Of a stretch of DNA of 10,597 bases, positions 7,970-10,597 are shown in pieces. Position numbers and translations under genes: made by a program. This stretch comes from a gamma proteobacterium symbiont of Bathyaustriella thionipta (GTDB lineage: Bacteria; Pseudomonadota; Gammaproteobacteria; Chromatiales; Chromatiaceae). The notes beneath the pieces were generated by a model. It saw only the letters and a list, made by a program, of their open reading frames with translations. It had not been told where the DNA came from and made no database searches. Numbering within the stretch: the stretch's first letter is position 1; every line of letters starts with the position of its first letter. The DNA is taken from NCBI GenBank assembly GCA_025656895.1, contig JAHXHF010000056.1, forward strand, positions 6,918 through 17,514. The letters run 5' to 3'.

Positions 7970-8958
7970 CTGAGCCGATGAACTCTGAAACCATTGGTGT
8001 GCTGCTGGTTAATCTGGGTACACCGGAAGCCGCAACCACTTCTGCAGTACGGCGGTATCTGGCAGAATTTCTGTCGGACCCGCGTGTGATGGAAATGAAT
8101 CCGTGGCTGTGGAAGCCGATTTTGCACGCAGTGATTTTGCCCACCCGGCCGAAAAAATCGGCGGCTGCCTATAAAAAGGTATGGACCGAACAGGGTTCCC
8201 CCCTGATGGTGATTTCAAAGCGCCAGCAGCAGGCCTTGCAGAAACGCCTGAACAGCGAACAGGCGGGGCGATTTCATGTCACGCTGGGCATGCGTTACGG
8301 GCAGCCGTCCATCCACAAGGCCGTGGATGAATTAAACACCTGCTGCGGGAAAATACTGGTTTTACCTTTGTATCCGCAGTATTCAGCGACCACCACGGCT
8401 TCCATATTTGACCAGATAAGCCTGGTATTGCGTCAGCAGCGTGCCATTCCTGAAATGCGCTTTATTAATCAATATGCCACTCATGCAGGCTATATCACGG
8501 CTTTAGCCAACAGTATTCGCGAAACCTGGCCGCAAAAAAAACCGCAAAAACTGCTTTTATCCTTTCATGGTATACCGCAGGATTATGCGGATGCCGGTGA
8601 TCCTTATCCGCAGCAGTGCCAGGCGACCAGGCAGGCCTTACAGGCCGAACTGGGTGTTTCTGATGAGTTTATGCAAATGAGTTTTCAGTCTCGCCTGGGT
8701 CCGCGCGCCTGGTTGAAGCCTTACACCGATGAAACTCTCAAGCAATGGGGGCAGCAGGGAGTAAAACATGTGCAGGTTATTTCACCGGGATTTTCAGCCG
8801 ATTGTCTGGAAACGCTGGAAGAAGTGAATGAAGAAAATCGTGACTATTTTTTACAGGCGGGCGGGCAGTCCTTTGCATATATTCCTGCCCTGAATGAGCG
8901 TGCTGATCATATTGATATGATGTGTCAGCTGGTACAGCAGCACACGCAGGGCTGGTAA
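7966..8958 (+). CDS. hemH: Ferrochelatase (protohaem ferro-lyase)
   Basis: HemH inserts Fe2+ into protoporphyrin IX, the last step of haem b synthesis, at the cytoplasmic face of the inner membrane. It has 330 residues, close to the usual gammaproteobacterial length. Motifs: '[12 protein letters not shown]' at 11-22, '[14 protein letters not shown]' at 133-146, the catalytic-site 'LLSFHGIP' with H201, 'GDPYPQQC' at 211-218, '[15 protein letters not shown]' at 240-254 and '[14 protein letters not shown]' with the conserved acidic E282. I see no C-terminal [2Fe-2S] cysteine cluster as in animal enzymes. The ATG at 7966 overlaps the sthA stop (ATGA). An ATG four codons later (7978) is an alternative, but the coupled start fits the preceding ATGA junction. 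Grouping with a transhydrogenase suggests linked redox and haem supply, which is an inference. Confidence 0.96.
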   Translation: MTEPMNSETIGVLLVNLGTPEAATTSAVRRYLAEFLSDPRVMEMNPWLWKPILHAVILPTRPKKSAAAYKKVWTEQGSPLMVISKRQQQALQKRLNSEQAGRFHVTLGMRYGQPSIHKAVDELNTCCGKILVLPLYPQYSATTTASIFDQISLVLRQQRAIPEMRFINQYATHAGYITALANSIRETWPQKKPQKLLLSFHGIPQDYADAGDPYPQQCQATRQALQAELGVSDEFMQMSFQSRLGPRAWLKPYTDETLKQWGQQGVKHVQVISPGFSADCLETLEEVNEENRDYFLQAGGQSFAYIPALNERADHIDMMCQLVQQHTQGW

Positions 8959-8970
8959 ATTGAATTTTTC

Positions 8971-8997
8971 CTGACGGCGGTCTATCATCCATATAAT
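8971..8997 (+). promoter_or_regulatory. Candidate promoter with perfect -10, upstream of 9103 gene
   Basis: TATAAT at 8992-8997 is a perfect -10 hexamer. The best -35 is CTGACG (8971-8976, 4 of 6), with a short 15-base spacer. The leader to the ATG at 9103 would be about 100 bases. The suboptimal spacer keeps confidence low. Confidence 0.3.
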
Positions 8998-9035
8998 GAA
9001 ATCCTAAAAAAAGAATAATTTCGGTCAGTATAAAT

Positions 9036-9064
9036 TTTACATATTCGGTTAATTAGTATATTCT
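9036..9064 (+). promoter_or_regulatory. Candidate sigma-70 promoter overlapped by a small dyad
   Basis: TTTACA (9036-9041, 5 of 6 match to -35) and TATTCT (9059-9064, 4 of 6 match to -10) are separated by 17 bases. TATATT at 9057-9062 is an alternative -10 with a 15-base spacer. The start of transcription would fall near 9071, about 32 bases before the ATG at 9103. The inverted repeat ATTAG (9052-9056) / CTAAT (9063-9067) straddles the -10, as an operator might. Confidence 0.4.
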
Positions 9065-9090
9065 AATAGAGATTGATAGCAGTGAAATTC

Positions 9091-9095
9091 AGGAA
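9091..9095 (+). promoter_or_regulatory. Ribosome binding site that sets the 9103 start
   Basis: AGGAA at 9091-9095 lies 7 bases before the ATG at 9103. Upstream in-frame candidates (TTG 9073, GTG 9082, TTG 9100) lack a comparable site, and the TTG at 9073 would place coding sequence right at the predicted transcript start. The ATG at 9103 is therefore chosen. Confidence 0.6.
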
Positions 9096-9102
9096 TTATT
9101 TG

Positions 9103-9588
9103 ATGTCAGTAACAGAAAACACGGTGGATGCCAATACGGTCAGAAACGTTGATCCCGCATCTTTTGATCGTTTATCGCAAGCCTTCGAAACCAGCGCGCG
9201 CCGTTGGGAACTGATTGTGTACCCATCCCTGTTTGCCTTTATTATTCTGGCGGCCTACGGGTTTTACCTGGTGTTCAGTCTGGCCAAGGATATTCATGTG
9301 CTGGTGAATACGGTGGATCGTAATATGACAGAAATGTCTGACAATATTCGTCTGGTTTCAGAAGATGTCAGTCTGATGAGCCACAATATGCGCACATTGA
9401 CTGTGGGTGTGGAAAGCATTTCCCAGGAAATGAATAATCTGGGGCCCATGCTGTCCAATATCAGCGATATGAACAGTTCCATGCAGTCCATGTCACGTTC
9501 TACCCATGATATGCGTTATGACCTGGCGCATTTGAACCGAAATATTGGCCGCCCCATGTCATTCATGAATCATTTCATGCCCTGGTAG
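9103..9588 (+). CDS. Single-pass membrane protein with long Met-rich coiled coil, unknown function
   Basis: This encodes 161 residues. A polar N-terminal part (1-35) ends in R33-R34, followed by one clear membrane helix at about 36-60 ('YPSLFAFIILAAYGFYLVF'). From I64 to I120 the sequence keeps an unbroken heptad pattern of hydrophobic residues: 64, 68, 71, 75, 78, 82, 85, 89, 92, 96, 99, 103, 106, 110, 113, 117, 120. This predicts an oligomeric coiled coil. The part after residue 70 contains 13 Met in 91 residues, and the C-terminus is 'MSFMNHFMPW'. Arginines before the helix suggest the N-terminus is cytoplasmic and the coiled coil periplasmic, but this is inference. There is no signal-peptidase site, HAMP or MCP signalling hairpin. 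I recall similar uncharacterised proteins with a FMPW-like end in other proteobacteria but cannot name a family. The nucleotidase gene begins 23 bases downstream, so the two probably share a transcript. Confidence 0.75.
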   Translation: MSVTENTVDANTVRNVDPASFDRLSQAFETSARRWELIVYPSLFAFIILAAYGFYLVFSLAKDIHVLVNTVDRNMTEMSDNIRLVSEDVSLMSHNMRTLTVGVESISQEMNNLGPMLSNISDMNSSMQSMSRSTHDMRYDLAHLNRNIGRPMSFMNHFMPW

Positions 9589-9597
9589 CCACCGGCT

Positions 9598-9603
9598 AGG
9601 TGG
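9598..9603 (+). promoter_or_regulatory. Probable ribosome binding site for the 5'-nucleotidase
   Basis: AGGTGG at 9598-9603 sits 8 bases before the GTG at 9612. The earlier in-frame GTG at 9600 overlaps this purine run and has no site of its own in range. This supports a start at 9612. Confidence 0.45.
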
Positions 9604-9611
9604 GTTTTTCT

Positions 9612-10508
9612 GTGGAAAATCAATCTGATCAGCTGGTTGTCGCGATTTCGTCCCGCGCCTTGTTTGATCTGTCGGAATCGCATCAGGTTTTTGAGCAGGA
9701 AGGGGTCGCGGCTTACGCTGACTATCAAATGGCACATGAAGACGAGCCTCTACAGCCGGGAGTTGGCTTTGCGCTGGTCAAAAAACTGCTGAACCTGAAT
9801 ATTCAGGCTGGAAAATCCCTGGTTGATGTAGTGCTGTTGTCACGCAATAGTTCGGATACCGGTCTGCGTATTTTCAATTCAATCGAAGCTCATGCTTTAC
9901 CCGTCAGCCGTGCCGCTTTTACCGGTGGCGAAAATCCTTACGCCTACGCGCAGGCATTGGGTGCCAAGCTGTTTCTTTCGGCGGATCAGAATGATGTCAA
10001 AGCGGCGCTTTCGGTAGGTCTGGCTGCGGCTACCCTGTTGATCAGAGCGGCCGGGCAAGCAAAGGATGACGGACAGTTACGCATTGCTTTTGATGGTGAT
10101 GCGGTGCTGTTTTCTGATGAGGCGGAAAGAGTTTTTCAGCAGAAAGGGCTGGCGGAATTTAGCCAGTCTGAGAAGTCGGCGGCCAATCACCCTCTGGAAG
10201 GCGGGCCTTTCAAACCGTTTTTACAGGCACTGAACCGGATTCAGCTGGAGTGGCCGGCCGGTAGTTGCCCGGTGCGCACGGCGCTTATAACAGCGCGGGC
10301 CGCACCGGCGCATGAGCGTGTCATTCGCACCCTGCGCGCCTGGAATATTCGTATTGATGAAGCCCTGTTTCTGGGCGGATTAGCCAAGGGCGAATTTCTG
10401 AAAGCCTTTGCAGCCGATATGTTTTTTGACGACCAGCGACAGCATTGTGAAAATGCATCCGAGCATGTGGCTGCCGGCCATGTGCCGCACGGTGTGGCTA
10501 ATAAATAA
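9612..10508 (+). CDS. Cytosolic 5'-nucleotidase, NT5C1-like (5_nucleotid family)
   Basis: This is predicted to hydrolyse nucleoside 5'-monophosphates to nucleosides and phosphate in the cytoplasm. From GTG 9612 it has 298 residues; GTG 9600 would add four. It resembles the family of animal NT5C1 enzymes and their bacterial relatives (Pfam 5_nucleotid, PF06189). 'LVVAISSRALFDLSESHQVF' opens the protein (8-27) and 'HEDEPLQPGVGFALVKKLL' follows at 42-60. 'VVLLSRNSSDTGLRIFNS' is at 73-90. HAD-like elements can be traced: 'AFDGDAVLFSDE' with D161 and D163, 'LITAR' at 225-229, 'GLAKGEFLKAF' with K259, and 'MFFDDQ' with D273 and D274. No signal peptide or membrane helix is present, unlike UshA-type periplasmic nucleotidases. 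Substrate preference (AMP, IMP or dNMP) cannot be read from the sequence. It follows the coiled-coil membrane protein gene by 23 bases. Confidence 0.85.
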   Translation: MENQSDQLVVAISSRALFDLSESHQVFEQEGVAAYADYQMAHEDEPLQPGVGFALVKKLLNLNIQAGKSLVDVVLLSRNSSDTGLRIFNSIEAHALPVSRAAFTGGENPYAYAQALGAKLFLSADQNDVKAALSVGLAAATLLIRAAGQAKDDGQLRIAFDGDAVLFSDEAERVFQQKGLAEFSQSEKSAANHPLEGGPFKPFLQALNRIQLEWPAGSCPVRTALITARAAPAHERVIRTLRAWNIRIDEALFLGGLAKGEFLKAFAADMFFDDQRQHCENASEHVAAGHVPHGVANK

Positions 10509-10597
10509 CGTAACTAGTGTTTGAACGAAAACGATTAAACCCTAAGAAAAACAATAATCTATATACTGTTCAGTGGACTAAAGATTATAATGCCTGT

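Larger units (their letters stand above)
8959..9102 (+). other. AT-rich intergenic region, hemH to coiled-coil protein gene
   Basis: These 144 bases are visibly richer in A and T than the flanking genes. They carry at least two candidate promoters on the plus strand, described separately, and a small dyad near 9052-9067. CTGAC (8971-8975) and GTCAG (9024-9028) are complementary but 48 bases apart, so they do not make a terminator. I found no hairpin followed by a T-tract, so hemH transcripts may read through. No small open frame with a convincing start is visible. Confidence 0.5.

Noticed and set aside
10586..10591. TATAAT near the right edge as a promoter for a following gene
   Set aside because: No -35-like hexamer lies at 15-19 bases upstream, there is no extended -10 TG, and the downstream gene is outside the window.
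10509..10597. Short gene, RNA or terminator after the nucleotidase gene
   Set aside because: No start codon with a ribosome site, no hairpin with a T-tract and no RNA fold is visible in these 89 bases.

Overview
The window looks like a chromosomal housekeeping segment from a gammaproteobacterium. The main reason is the gene order miaB-ybeZ-ybeY-corC-lnt, which is the standard gammaproteobacterial arrangement. A SthA-type transhydrogenase and an RNase D with a C-terminal HRDC region fit the same group. Base composition is moderate and fairly even across genes, and only the intergenic stretch near 8959-9102 is clearly AT-rich. I cannot name the genus from sequence alone. I see no tRNA, rRNA, CRISPR array, insertion sequence or prophage gene.

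Left part (1-698, + strand): the 3' end of rnd (ribonuclease D), cut by the window edge, then a 71-residue lipoprotein gene with its own candidate promoter. The lipoprotein gene converges on lnt with only 5 bases between the two stop codons.

Centre (704-5825, - strand): one tight operon transcribed right to left, miaB > ybeZ (phoH-like) > ybeY > corC (ybeX) > lnt. Gaps are 14, 4 and 13 bases, and the last pair overlaps by 20 bases. It joins tRNA modification (MiaB), RNA maturation and ribosome quality control (YbeZ and YbeY), a CBS-domain protein linked to Mg/Co handling (CorC) and lipoprotein N-acylation (Lnt).

Right part (5901-10508, + strand): divergent from miaB across a 75-base gap. The first unit holds an Sfp-type 4'-phosphopantetheinyl transferase, soluble transhydrogenase sthA and ferrochelatase hemH, joined by two 4-base ATGA overlaps, so they are very likely cotranscribed and translationally coupled. 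After a 144-base AT-rich spacer with candidate promoters comes a second pair: an uncharacterised single-pass membrane protein with a long methionine-rich coiled coil, then a cytosolic 5'-nucleotidase of the NT5C1 (5_nucleotid) type. The last 89 bases are non-coding.

Most of the window is conventional. The part least explained by known biology is the 9103-10508 pair, above all the Met-rich coiled-coil membrane protein. Secondary points are the three cysteines spaced seven residues apart in CorC, the PPTase placed with redox and haem genes, and the small lipoprotein facing lnt.
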